A stretch of DNA of 64,000 nt, from NCBI GenBank assembly GCA_964420835.1, contig CAYQUO010000013.1, forward strand, positions 1 to 64,000, in the 5' to 3' direction. The notes under the pieces are model-generated. The model was not told where the DNA came from, made no database searches, and saw nothing but the letters and a program-made list of their open reading frames with translations. This document shows, one piece after another, positions 1 through 6,897 of this stretch. A program made the position numbers and the translations under genes. Origin of the DNA: CAYQUO01 sp964420835 (GTDB taxonomy: Bacteria > Chloroflexota > Anaerolineae > Anaerolineales > Anaerolineaceae). Numbering within the stretch: the stretch's first letter is position 1; each line of letters begins with the position of its first letter.

Positions 1-45
1 GGTTTGACCGTTGGGGCCGGTGTTATCACCAAGATTATTGAGTAG
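1..45 (+). CDS. tuf: Elongation factor Tu, C-terminal fragment
   Basis: The window opens inside the last 14 codons of a gene ending GLTVGAGVITKIIE before a TAG stop, the near-invariant carboxyl end of EF-Tu, the GTPase that brings aminoacyl-tRNA to the ribosome. The rest lies left of the window. Its place just before rpmG, tRNA-Trp, secE and nusG is a common bacterial order and supports the call despite the short length. Confidence 0.85.
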   Translation, partial: GLTVGAGVITKIIE

Positions 46-91
46 GAAGCAAGGAGAGGCCGGCTGATCAACAGTTGGTTATGGTAAGAAA

Positions 92-262
92 ATGGCAACC
101 AAGAAAAAGGATATTCGCCCGGTGATCACCCTGGCATGTGGAGATTGCAAGGAACGCAATTACACGACGGAAAAAAACCGGCGGAACGACCCGGGTCGTA
201 TCGAGTTTAAGAAGTATTGTCCCCGATGCCGCAAGCACACCGTGCACCGGGAGACAAAGTAG
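92..262 (+). CDS. rpmG: 50S ribosomal protein L33
   Basis: This 56-residue basic protein is a component of the large ribosomal subunit near the E site. It carries a zinc ribbon with two pairs of cysteines (CGDC near residue 16 and CPRC near residue 43), so it is the zinc-binding (C+) form of L33. The length and the endings MATKKKDIRP and HTVHRETK fit the family. The ATG at 92 is chosen because an ATG at 81 is in another frame. No strong Shine-Dalgarno sequence is visible. The tRNA-Trp gene follows after about 50 bases. Confidence 0.93.
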   Translation: MATKKKDIRPVITLACGDCKERNYTTEKNRRNDPGRIEFKKYCPRCRKHTVHRETK

Positions 263-313
263 CGGCAACCAGTCGGAGCCCGTTGAATTGTACGGAAGGA
301 ACGGGTCCTATAG

Positions 314-386
314 AGGCCAGTAGCTCAACTGGCAGAGCGCCTGTCTCCAAAACAGGAGGTTGTGGGTTCGATTCCTGCCTGGCCTG
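314..386 (+). tRNA. trnW: tRNA-Trp (anticodon CCA)
   Basis: A full cloverleaf can be folded. The acceptor arms AGGCCAG (314-320) and CTGGCCT (379-385) pair over all seven positions. The anticodon stem CCTGT/ACAGG encloses the loop CTCCAAA with anticodon CCA at 347-349, and the T arm carries TTCGATT. The 3' CCA is not encoded. A tRNA-Trp gene between rpmG and secE is a known arrangement in several bacterial phyla. Confidence 0.95.
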
Positions 387-450
387 TCTGAGGAAGTTCA
401 GCGCCGTCTGAATATGGCGGCGTTTTAGCCGTAAGAACAAGGAGTTTTGC

Positions 451-666
451 GTGGCTGATAAGAGTGAGAAAAAAGAAAAGAAACGCAATTTTATCCAGCG
501 CTGGTGGCGGGAAACCATTGGCGAGCTGCGCAAGGTTAGTTGGCCGACCACGCATGAAGCCTGGCGCCTGACCCGCATTGTGTTACTGGTCATGGCTGCC
601 ATGAGCGCCCTGCTTGGCGTCCTGGACTTTGTCTTTTCAAAACTGGTCACTCTGCTTCTGGCCTAA
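451..666 (+). CDS. secE: Preprotein translocase subunit SecE
   Basis: SecE clamps the SecY channel and is needed for Sec-dependent protein export at the inner membrane. The 71-residue product has a lysine-rich cytoplasmic start, the conserved amphipathic segment ELRKVSWPT around residues 26-34 and one transmembrane helix at about residues 42-68, as in single-span SecE proteins. The start is GTG, placed six bases after an AAGGAG Shine-Dalgarno sequence at 439-444. nusG follows after 42 bases, the usual neighbour. Confidence 0.93.
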   Translation: MADKSEKKEKKRNFIQRWWRETIGELRKVSWPTTHEAWRLTRIVLLVMAAMSALLGVLDFVFSKLVTLLLA

Positions 667-708
667 AACAGACCGGCATTTTAGGAACTTTGAGAAAGCA
701 TACCTTTT

Positions 709-1491
709 ATGGACGAGGACGCGTTCGAACAAACCGAACAGGGTACACAACAAACGCCCGAAAACCACGTTGATCCCGCTAAAGAGGACAACGGGGTTGT
801 TGACGCGCCTCTAACAAGCCCTGAAGCACAGCCCGTAAGCGGGGATCAGGATTCCAAAATACCACCGGAAGAACCCCCCCCCGCCGTGTTGCAATCTGAA
901 GATAAAACCACCCCGGCCGTTGAAGAAACCGGTTCCGAAGGAACCGCCAAGCCGGAACAGCCCGGCGATGAGCGGGCATGGTATGTCATCCACTGTTATT
1001 CGGGATATGAGAACAAGGTTCGGCATAACCTGGAACAGCGGATCGAAACCATGGGCATGAAAGACAAGATCTTTGATGTCGTCATACCCACACAGGAGGA
1101 GATCGAAGTTAAGGACGGCAAGCGCCGGGTGGTCGAACGGCACGTCTTTCCGGGCTATGTATTGGTGAACCTCATTCTGTCGGAAGAATCCTGGTATGTG
1201 GTGCGAAACACACCCGGTGTAACTGGTTTTGTAGGCATGGGAAACATGCCAACCCCCCTTCGTTCAGAGGAATTTTCATCAATCCTGAAGCGAATGGAGG
1301 CGGAAGCCCCTCATGTGAAGGTGACCTTTAAGGAAGGCGAGCGGATCCGGATCGTCGATGGTCCTTTCAATGATTTTCGGGGCACTGTATCCGAGATCGA
1401 CATGGAACGGAACAAGGTTCGGGTGATGGTCAACTTTTTTGGCCGCGAAACACCGGTTGAACTGGACTTTTTACAGGTGGAAAAAGCATAA
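709..1491 (+). CDS. nusG: Transcription termination/antitermination factor NusG, long N-terminal tail
   Basis: NusG binds RNA polymerase and couples it to Rho, ribosomes or antitermination complexes. The conserved NGN domain begins near residue 85 (RAWYVIHCYSGYENKV) and the C-terminal KOW domain is seen from about residue 205 (FKEGERIRIVDGPFNDFRG). The protein has 260 residues against about 180 in most bacteria. The excess is an acidic, proline-rich, low-complexity N-terminal tail of about 80 residues. The ATG at 709 has only a weak ribosome binding site. Confidence 0.95.
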   Translation: MDEDAFEQTEQGTQQTPENHVDPAKEDNGVVDAPLTSPEAQPVSGDQDSKIPPEEPPPAVLQSEDKTTPAVEETGSEGTAKPEQPGDERAWYVIHCYSGYENKVRHNLEQRIETMGMKDKIFDVVIPTQEEIEVKDGKRRVVERHVFPGYVLVNLILSEESWYVVRNTPGVTGFVGMGNMPTPLRSEEFSSILKRMEAEAPHVKVTFKEGERIRIVDGPFNDFRGTVSEIDMERNKVRVMVNFFGRETPVELDFLQVEKA

Positions 1492-1518
1492 ACCGGGCAA
1501 AAATGATCGCCCGGGCGT

Positions 1519-1555
1519 GTGGGAGGGTGTCCCGATAATCACCCGCTAAAACCAC
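1519..1555 (+). promoter_or_regulatory. Putative L1-binding leader element upstream of rplK
   Basis: The sequence GTGGGAGGG, three bases, CCC, eight bases, CCCGC, five bases, CCAC can form nested pairs (GTGGG with CCCGC, GGG with CCC). The GUGGGAGG and ACCAC parts resemble the L1-binding stalk of 23S rRNA (helices 76-77). An element of the same build lies before rplA at 2000-2035. Ribosomal protein L1 is known to repress its own operon by binding an rRNA-like site in the message, so a translational operator is the likely role. Confidence 0.65.
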
Positions 1556-1569
1556 TTAGGAGAACTTGT

Positions 1570-1995
1570 ATGGCAAAGAAATTAAAAGCGATCGTGAAAC
1601 TTCAAATTGCCGCCGGCAAAGCCAATCCGGCACCGCCAATTGGGCCTGCTCTTGCCGGACACAACATTAATATTATGGCATTTTGCAAAGAATATAACGC
1701 CCGCACCCAGAACCGTGTTGGCGAGATCATCCCGGCAGAGATCACTGTTTTCACGGATGGTTCGTTCACTTTCATCCTAAAATCGCCCCCCACCGTTGAA
1801 CTATTAAAGAAAGCGGCTGGTATTGAGAAAGGATCTGACCAATCCTCGCGGGGCAAGATCGCATCGGTTACCCGGGCACAGATCCGCGAGATCGCCCAGG
1901 CGAAGATGAACGACCTGAACGCATTAGACATCGAGGGGGCCATGCGACAGGTCGAAGGCACCGCCCGAAATATGGGGATACAGATCGCCGATTGA
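1570..1995 (+). CDS. rplK: 50S ribosomal protein L11
   Basis: L11 binds the GTPase-associated region of 23S rRNA and helps factor-dependent GTP hydrolysis. The 141-residue length is typical, and the N-terminal segment with IAAGKANPAPPIGPALAGHN (about residues 12-31) is the strongly conserved part of the family. The ATG at 1570 is preceded by AGGAG at 1558-1562. An in-frame upstream ATG at 1519 would extend the protein through the leader element and is rejected. Confidence 0.97.
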   Translation: MAKKLKAIVKLQIAAGKANPAPPIGPALAGHNINIMAFCKEYNARTQNRVGEIIPAEITVFTDGSFTFILKSPPTVELLKKAAGIEKGSDQSSRGKIASVTRAQIREIAQAKMNDLNALDIEGAMRQVEGTARNMGIQIAD

Positions 1996-1999
1996 AAAT

Positions 2000-2035
2000 G
2001 TGGGAGGGCTGCCCAATGCGGCCCGCCAACACCAC
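2000..2035 (+). promoter_or_regulatory. Putative L1-binding leader element upstream of rplA
   Basis: This is the second copy of the element seen before rplK: GTGGGAGGG, three bases, CCC, seven bases, CCCGC, five bases, CCAC, followed by AAGGAG. The pairing scheme is the same while the loop bases differ, which points to a conserved RNA structure. It occupies most of the 52-base gap between rplK and rplA and would let L1 repress its own cistron directly. Confidence 0.65.
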
Positions 2036-2047
2036 CAAGGAGAATCC

Positions 2048-2767
2048 ATGAGAAAGCACGGAAAAAAATATACTGCCGCCCTGGAAAAGGTTGACCAGGG
2101 ACGGTACTATGATCCCCGCCAGGCCATTGAACTGGCGCAGGAAACCACCACCACGAACTTTAACGCAACGGTAGAGGTTCATATGCGCATGGGGCTTGAT
2201 CCTCGCCAGGCTGATCAGCAGGTGCGGGATGTTGTCATTCTCCCGCACGGACTGGGCAAGACCATCAGGGTCCTGGTATTTGCCCAGGGGGAGGATATCA
2301 GCAAGGCGCAGGAAGGCGGAGCCGACCATATTGCTGATTCGGATGAGTGGATCAACAAGATCCAGGCCGGTTTTTCTGATTTTGATGTGGCCATATCAAC
2401 GCCGGATATGATGGGCAAGGCAGGCAAACTGGGGCGCGTGCTCGGACCGCGGGGCCTTATGCCGAACCCCAAGGCTGGCACAGTCGTCCCCGGTGGAGAT
2501 CTGCCGCGGGCGATCCGGGAGGCAAAAGCCGGGCGTGTGGAGTTCCGCCTGGATAAAACCGCCAACATCCATGTGCCCATCGGGAAGGTTTCTTTTACCG
2601 CTGAACAACTTTATGACAACCTGGCTGCGCTTATGGATGGGATCAAGAAGGCGAAGCCATCCGGCTCCAAAGGGACGTACATCAAGCGGATCACTTTGGC
2701 GACGACCATGGGCCCCGGCATCAAAGTGGATGTCAATTTGGCTCAGGCCATGGAGTTGAAGGACTGA
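2048..2767 (+). CDS. rplA: 50S ribosomal protein L1
   Basis: L1 forms the mobile stalk beside the ribosomal E site and in many bacteria represses its own operon. The 239-residue length and the motifs GLGKTIRVLVFA (about residue 74) and GRVLGPRGLMPNPKAGTV (about residue 128) are diagnostic. The ATG at 2048 lies behind AAGGAGAATCC. An in-frame upstream ATG at 2000 falls in the structured leader and is not used here. Confidence 0.97.
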   Translation: MRKHGKKYTAALEKVDQGRYYDPRQAIELAQETTTTNFNATVEVHMRMGLDPRQADQQVRDVVILPHGLGKTIRVLVFAQGEDISKAQEGGADHIADSDEWINKIQAGFSDFDVAISTPDMMGKAGKLGRVLGPRGLMPNPKAGTVVPGGDLPRAIREAKAGRVEFRLDKTANIHVPIGKVSFTAEQLYDNLAALMDGIKKAKPSGSKGTYIKRITLATTMGPGIKVDVNLAQAMELKD

Positions 2768-2782
2768 CAAGCGTGGTATAAT
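2756..2782 (+). promoter_or_regulatory. Promoter of rplJ-rplL, extended -10
   Basis: A perfect TATAAT at 2777-2782 is preceded by TGG, giving the extended -10 form TGnTATAAT. A poor -35 match, TTGAAG, lies at 2756-2761 with a 15-base spacer. The promoter overlaps the end of rplA, so rplJ-rplL can be transcribed apart from rplK-rplA. Confidence 0.7.
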
Positions 2783-2788
2783 CCACCT

Positions 2789-2941
2789 GTTCGATCTCAC
2801 CCGAGATGGCTGGTGCCGCAAGGCTTAATATCCCGCCGAGGTGATGACAACCATCGATCATGACCCTGTTCACACGGGGATGGAAGTCTTTGCCTGGCGG
2901 AATACGGCAAAGACTTTTTTTATGGAAGGAGGTAAAACAAG
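2789..2941 (+). promoter_or_regulatory. rplJ leader RNA (L10 leader type)
   Basis: About 150 untranslated bases separate the promoter from rplJ. They contain several paired segments and end in an intrinsic terminator hairpin just before the rplJ ribosome binding site. In many bacteria the L10(L12)4 complex binds such a leader and represses the rplJL genes, so autoregulation with premature termination is the likely mode. Membership of the L10 leader family is inferred from position and layout, not from a covariance search. Confidence 0.6.
2884..2921 (+). terminator. Attenuator hairpin before rplJ
   Basis: A perfect 11-base-pair stem (AAGTCTTTGCC / GGCAAAGACTT) with an 11-base loop is followed by seven T residues. 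It lies 20 bases before the rplJ start, so every transcript of rplJ must read through it. This is the layout of a regulated attenuator. Confidence 0.85.
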
Positions 2942-3469
2942 TTGGCATATTCCAAGGAACAGAAGATCAAACTGCTCTCCGAATATGAACAATGGTTGCA
3001 GGAAAGCCCGGCGCTTTTGTTGATGGAATACAACAAAATGTCCATGAAGGAGATCAATGATTTCCGGGCGCGCGTTCGTGCTGCGGGCGGACAACTACAT
3101 GTTGTCAAGAATTCGCTGCTGGAATTGGCGCTTGAGCATACCGGATTTGCACACGAGACCATTGTTGGAACGACCCTTGTAGGCGTGGTAAAGGATGATA
3201 TTCCAAGCCTGGCCAAGGTGTTCAGTGAGGTCGCCAAGAATTCCGAGGTCTTCAAGATCAAGGGCGGTTTCATGGAAAAACGCCAGATGGCCGCAAGTGA
3301 AGTGAAGATGCTGGCGGACCTGCCGCCCATGCCGGTTGCGCAGGCACGCCTGCTCGGAGCGCTTAGTGCCCCAGCCAGCAAACTGGTTCGCACATTGTCA
3401 GAACCTGCACGACAGGTTGCCGCAGTGCTCAAGGCATATTCGGAAAAAGCTGCCTCTGCAGCCGCATAA
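2942..3469 (+). CDS. rplJ: 50S ribosomal protein L10
   Basis: L10 anchors the L7/L12 dimers on the ribosomal stalk. The 175-residue protein has the family segments LLMEYNKMSMKEINDFRARV near residue 22 and VVKNSLLELAL near residue 52. The helical C-terminal region that receives L7/L12 covers the last 40 or so residues and ends alanine-rich. The start is a TTG nine bases after AAGGAGG (2926-2932); no better start is present. Confidence 0.95.
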   Translation: MAYSKEQKIKLLSEYEQWLQESPALLLMEYNKMSMKEINDFRARVRAAGGQLHVVKNSLLELALEHTGFAHETIVGTTLVGVVKDDIPSLAKVFSEVAKNSEVFKIKGGFMEKRQMAASEVKMLADLPPMPVAQARLLGALSAPASKLVRTLSEPARQVAAVLKAYSEKAASAAA

Positions 3470-3540
3470 AAGGATACCTGGCAGGGTGTAATACACCACA
3501 ACCTGGTAATAGGACAGGATTTTTTTTAAGGAGATATACA

Positions 3541-3921
3541 ATGGCAAATGTTGAAAAACTCGTTGAGGAGTTAAGCAAGCTTTCAGTTATAGAAGTGACC
3601 GAACTGGTGAAGGCACTGGAAGAAAAATGGGGAGTGACAGCTGCCGCCCCGGTCGCTGTGGCTGCCGTTGGCGGACCGGTTGCCGCTGCGGCAGAGCCGG
3701 TCGAAGAACAGACTGAGTTCGATGTCGTCATCAAGGATGCCGGCCCCAAGAAGATCGAAACCATCAAGGTCATCCGCCAGTTGACCAACCTGGGCCTCGT
3801 TGAAGCCAAGACCATGGCTGAAACCGCGGATTCCAAGGTCCTCACGGCGGTCAGCAAAGAAGTTGCGGCTGATGCCAAAAGCAAACTGGAAACCGCTGGC
3901 GCAGTGGTTGCAGTCGTTTAA
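3541..3921 (+). CDS. rplL: 50S ribosomal protein L7/L12
   Basis: L7/L12 is the multicopy stalk protein that recruits translational GTPases. The 126-residue product has the N-terminal dimerisation helix, an alanine/valine/proline-rich hinge at about residues 36-58 and the C-terminal domain with FDVVIKDAGPKKIETIKVIR. AAGGAG at 3528-3533 precedes the ATG. A strong terminator follows, so the operon ends here and rpoBC must be elsewhere. Confidence 0.97.
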   Translation: MANVEKLVEELSKLSVIEVTELVKALEEKWGVTAAAPVAVAAVGGPVAAAAEPVEEQTEFDVVIKDAGPKKIETIKVIRQLTNLGLVEAKTMAETADSKVLTAVSKEVAADAKSKLETAGAVVAVV

Positions 3922-3943
3922 TCAATCTGTCAGGAAAGGGAAC

Positions 3944-3981
3944 AAAAACAGGGCAACCAGGCTGGGCTGCCCTGTTTTTTT
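3944..3981 (+). terminator. Bidirectional terminator between rplL and lexA
   Basis: Arms AAAAACAGGGCA (3944-3955) and TGCCCTGTTTTT (3968-3979) form a 12-base-pair stem with a 12-base loop. The A-rich left arm and T-rich right arm allow termination in both directions, serving the convergent rplL and lexA genes. Confidence 0.9.
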
Positions 3982-3993
3982 CGGTGATGCGTA

Positions 3994-4722
3994 TCAGGCG
4001 GATATGGCGGAGTTTTTCACCTGCCGAATGACCATCACAACCTTGCCCATGATGCGCAGACGGGAAGGATCCTCAATGTAGATCGGTTTCATGGTGGGGT
4101 TGGCGGGTTGAAGACGCACCCGCTTATTCTCCCGGTAGAAGTATTTCAGGGTGGTTTCATCGGTATCATCAAGCCAGACTGCCACCAGTTCCCCGTTGCG
4201 TGCTTCACGGGCGGGTTTCATGATGACCAGGTCGCCATCGTGGATCATGGCATCGATCATGGAATCCCCTTGAACCTCCAGGGCGAACAGCTCGCTGACT
4301 TTTTCTTTGATGGGCAGCATGCTGCTCGCAATCTCAACGGTCGTTTCAGAATCAAAGAAACTGAGATCTGATGATGGGACCGGTATGGGGGCGCTGGCAA
4401 CGATACGCCCGAGAACGGGGATTGAAAACAGTTCGCTGGCTGCCTCGCCCACCTTTCGCGCAGCCTGGCTGACCTGCTCTCCAAGTGAAGGGGCAACAGG
4501 CCGAAGGACCCGTATGCTTCGTGAAATATGCTCGTCCCTCGTGATATACCCTTGCTCTTCGAGCTGCTTCAAGTAATAATCCACCAGGGAGGTGGAAGAC
4601 ACCGAGATACTTTCGCCGATCTCACGGATGGAGGGAGAATACCGATTCTTTTCTTGGAATTTCATCAGGAATTGCATGATTTTGCGATGCCGTTCGCTTA
4701 AGCCAGCACTTTTTCGGGCCAT
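3994..4722 (-). CDS. lexA: LexA repressor
   Basis: LexA represses DNA-repair genes and cleaves itself when RecA is activated. The 242-residue protein has a winged-helix DNA-binding domain (residues 1-75) and an S24-type peptidase domain with catalytic Ser154 in GDSM and Lys193 in TTLKYFY. The expected Ala-Gly scissile bond reads Ala109-Ser110 (GRIVASAP). It is about 35 residues longer than E. coli LexA, mostly through an insertion between residues 111 and 145. Its own promoter carries an SOS box at 4783-4794. Confidence 0.93.
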   Translation of the reverse strand: MARKSAGLSERHRKIMQFLMKFQEKNRYSPSIREIGESISVSSTSLVDYYLKQLEEQGYITRDEHISRSIRVLRPVAPSLGEQVSQAARKVGEAASELFSIPVLGRIVASAPIPVPSSDLSFFDSETTVEIASSMLPIKEKVSELFALEVQGDSMIDAMIHDGDLVIMKPAREARNGELVAVWLDDTDETTLKYFYRENKRVRLQPANPTMKPIYIEDPSRLRIMGKVVMVIRQVKNSAISA

Positions 4723-4773
4723 GTGTTGTAAGGCTCCTTCCAGGACGTTTATTGGAAATTTGTCCTATTGCAT

Positions 4774-4802
4774 ATAATAACAGAACAGGCGTTCCATGTC
4801 AA
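4774..4802 (-). promoter_or_regulatory. lexA promoter with internal SOS box
   Basis: On the minus strand TTGACA (4797-4802) and TATTAT (4774-4779) are 17 bases apart. Between them, at 4783-4794, lies GAAC-AGGC-GTTC, which fits the GAAC-N4-GTTC core of the SOS box used by Bacillus and other non-proteobacterial LexA proteins. LexA bound there would occlude its own promoter. Confidence 0.85.
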
Positions 4803-4824
4803 GAAGGAATTTCTGACAGGAACC

Positions 4825-4866
4825 TTGACAACCTGATAAAACAATACTATACTGGGGTATAGTATT
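4825..4866 (+). promoter_or_regulatory. Promoter and palindromic operator of the fmdB-csoR-osmC operon
   Basis: TTGACA (4825-4830) and TATACT (4848-4853) are 17 bases apart. A perfect inverted repeat with 10-base arms, AATACTATAC at 4843-4852 and GTATAGTATT at 4857-4866, has TGGG between its arms and covers the -10 box and the start of transcription. A G tract flanked by TA-rich arms is the known form of CsoR/RcnR/FrmR-type operators, and a CsoR-family gene lies in this operon, so autoregulation is likely. Confidence 0.8.
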
Positions 4867-4897
4867 ATGTGAAACCTTCAAATAAAGGACCCTTTAT

Positions 4898-5107
4898 ATG
4901 CCACTTTATGAGTACTCCTGCAAGGATTGCGGACAGCAATTTGAAAAAATGATGCGTTTTTCGGAGATCGACCTGCGGCCCGAGTGCCCCAATTGCCAGG
5001 GGCGGGATACGGAACGCATGGTTTCTCGTATTGCGTTGGTGGGGGTTGGCGCGGGGACGGGCGTTGCTGCAACCGGCAGCTGCGGCGGCTCGGGGCATTT
5101 CACCTGA
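4898..5107 (+). CDS. FmdB-family zinc ribbon protein
   Basis: The 69-residue protein begins MPLYEYSCKDCGQQFE and has a second pair CPNC near residue 31, forming the zinc ribbon of the FmdB (putative regulatory protein) family. A short glycine-rich tail follows. The molecular role of this family is not established. It is the first gene after the operator at 4843-4866 and is followed by a CsoR-family repressor and an OsmC-like protein, so it may take part in a response to reactive sulfur, metal or thiol stress. Confidence 0.85.
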   Translation: MPLYEYSCKDCGQQFEKMMRFSEIDLRPECPNCQGRDTERMVSRIALVGVGAGTGVAATGSCGGSGHFT

Positions 5108-5156
5108 GCGTGATCAACAACCGGCTGCGTGACAGCCGCTTATTCTGGACAGCGTA

Positions 5157-5441
5157 ATGATGAAAATGAATGACCCCGGGTCAAAACAAAACCTGCTCCT
5201 TCGACTCAAGAAGATCGAAGGGCAGGTAAGGGGCGTAGCCTCCATGGTCGAAGAAGAACGGGATTGCCGGGAAGTGCTCCAGCAATTGACTGCCATACGG
5301 TCGGCAGTCCAGGGAGCCAGCCAGGCCTTCCTGCTGGAATATGCCTCAGCGTGTCTGATGAACCTGGATCCCGGCTCGGGACCAGTGGAACGCGAAAACC
5401 TTGCCAGGGACCTTGTGACCCTGCTGGGGAAGGTTCCTTGA
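5157..5441 (+). CDS. CsoR/RcnR/FrmR-family repressor, Cys-Tyr-Cys variant
   Basis: This 94-residue all-helical protein belongs to the DUF156 family of tetrameric DNA-binding sensors. The segment RLKKIEGQVRGVASMVEEER (residues 16-35) is typical. The copper ligands of CsoR are Cys-His-Cys; the equivalent positions here are Cys37, Tyr62 and Cys66. Two cysteines without the histidine resemble the persulfide sensor CstR more than a copper sensor. The likely target is the inverted repeat at 4843-4866. The start shows no strong ribosome binding site. Confidence 0.88.
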   Translation: MMKMNDPGSKQNLLLRLKKIEGQVRGVASMVEEERDCREVLQQLTAIRSAVQGASQAFLLEYASACLMNLDPGSGPVERENLARDLVTLLGKVP

Positions 5442-5475
5442 AACCACCAATCGGAAAAAGAAACGGAAATTGAAT

Positions 5476-5886
5476 ATGGCTGAAGCAAGTGTTCGTTGGA
5501 TCGCCAATAAGACATTTGTCGGAACTGATTCCACCAGGCATTCCGTTGTTCTCTCCACTCCTGATGATGGCGTGGGAATGAAGCCCTCGGAACTTTTGCT
5601 GATCGCCCTGGCATCTTGTACGGCGGTGGATGTTGTAACTATTCTGGCCAAAAAGCGAGCCCATCTTACAGGCCTCGAGATTAAGGCGTCTGCAGAACAG
5701 GATCCGGAACCCCCCTGGACGTTCCGCCGAATCCACCTTCAATATCGCCTTAAAGGCCGGGGCCTGGCGGACAGGGATGTTGAACAAGCCATACAACTTT
5801 CAGAAGACAAATATTGCTCTGTGGCATCAACATTGCGGGGGGCTGCCACGATCACAACAGGATTTGAGATCCTGCAGGAAGAATAA
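5476..5886 (+). CDS. OsmC/YhfA-family protein
   Basis: OsmC and Ohr proteins are dimeric thiol peroxidases acting on organic hydroperoxides; the YhfA branch is less well understood. The 136-residue product has both conserved cysteines, Cys48 in LASCTAVDVV and Cys114 in KYCSVASTL. The ATG at 5476 is preferred to an in-frame TTG two codons earlier. It is the last gene of the operon under the CsoR-type operator. Activity on persulfides or peroxides is a reasonable inference but not shown. Confidence 0.87.
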   Translation: MAEASVRWIANKTFVGTDSTRHSVVLSTPDDGVGMKPSELLLIALASCTAVDVVTILAKKRAHLTGLEIKASAEQDPEPPWTFRRIHLQYRLKGRGLADRDVEQAIQLSEDKYCSVASTLRGAATITTGFEILQEE

Positions 5887-5913
5887 CCCTGGCGTCAAAG
5901 CATGGAATAATTG

Positions 5914-5940
5914 CCGCCCGGTTCGACACCCGGGCGGTGT
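5914..5940 (+). terminator. Hairpin after the osmC-like gene
   Basis: CCGCCCGG (5914-5921) pairs with CCGGGCGG (5930-5937) across an eight-base loop. Only a weak T-rich stretch (TGTTGTATT) follows, so it may be an inefficient terminator between the plus-strand operon and the convergent thrB. Confidence 0.55.
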
Positions 5941-5991
5941 TGTATTCATCGGTTGTAATGGAGCCTGCAGGGTGGTAGGGCGGGTTTTCAA

Positions 5992-6897
5992 TCAGGAGAT
6001 TTGTACTCCCTGGTTGGTGCTTTCCAGTACCCAGGTTCTGCAGGAGATGCCGGCTGAATGAAAAGTTGAAAGGATGGCAACTTTAATGGGGGTGGGATCA
6101 TCCCGGAAAATGGCGAACAAGCCGGGGCCGGCACCAGCCATCCCGGTGGCAACCGCTCCAGAGTCACGGGCGGCCTGCAGAGCCTGGTCTGCGCCCGGGA
6201 TGAGGGGCAGGCGGTAAGGTTGGTGCAGCCGGTCCTGCAAGGCAACCCCCAGCAGATCCAGGTCGCCGGTTCGCAACGCTTCAACAGCCAGCGGAGTGTG
6301 CCCGCAGTTGAAAACTGCGTCTTTGAAAGGAACTTTGTCAGGCAGGATGGCCCGGGAGACCCGTGTTGGCAGGCTCACTTCAGGCAGCACAACAACCAGG
6401 CGGATTGCCGGAACAGGAATGCTCCGGGTAATGAGCGCTTTCTCTTCCGGGGTTACGATCACTAAACCACCGTACAGAGCTGCGCTGGCATTATCCGGGT
6501 GCCCTTCGATCTCGAAGGCCATCTGGAGGATCTCCGGGGGAGGAAGGGGGGATCCAAGAAGGGCGTTGGCCCCCGTCAAGCCGAGCAAAGTGGCCGAAGC
6601 GCTGGAACCCATCCCGGATTCCAGCGGGATCGCATTATGACATTTGATGACCAGGCCTTTTGGCACCTGAAGACCGCGGCTTTGGTAAAGGTAAAAAACA
6701 GATCTGGCCACCAGGTTGCTCCCATCCTGCGGGAGGGTATCCTGGCCTTCTCCTGTTACATCAACGGACAGGGCTTCTCCGACCAGGGAAAACTCCGCCT
6801 GGTTCCAAAGGTCAACAGCCATGGCAAGGCAGTCGAACCCCGGCCCAAGGTTGGCTATGGTCGCCGGGACCCGCACCGATACATTTACGGGGCTCAA
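5992..6897 (-). CDS. thrB: Homoserine kinase
   Basis: ThrB phosphorylates homoserine with ATP in threonine synthesis. The 301-residue GHMP-family kinase has the N-terminal VRVPATIANLGPGFDCL, the ATP-binding glycine/serine loop ESGMGSSASATLLG near residue 93 and the C-terminal GMAGAGPGLFAIF. Its ATG overlaps the thrC stop by four bases (ATGA), so it is translated together with thrC. Confidence 0.95.
   Translation of the reverse strand: MSPVNVSVRVPATIANLGPGFDCLAMAVDLWNQAEFSLVGEALSVDVTGEGQDTLPQDGSNLVARSVFYLYQSRGLQVPKGLVIKCHNAIPLESGMGSSASATLLGLTGANALLGSPLPPPEILQMAFEIEGHPDNASAALYGGLVIVTPEEKALITRSIPVPAIRLVVVLPEVSLPTRVSRAILPDKVPFKDAVFNCGHTPLAVEALRTGDLDLLGVALQDRLHQPYRLPLIPGADQALQAARDSGAVATGMAGAGPGLFAIFRDDPTPIKVAILSTFHSAGISCRTWVLESTNQGVQIS

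Noticed and set aside
1519..1569. N-terminal extension of L11 from an upstream in-frame ATG at 1519
   Set aside because: The stretch is an RNA-like leader element repeated before rplA, and a good ribosome binding site lies just before the ATG at 1570.
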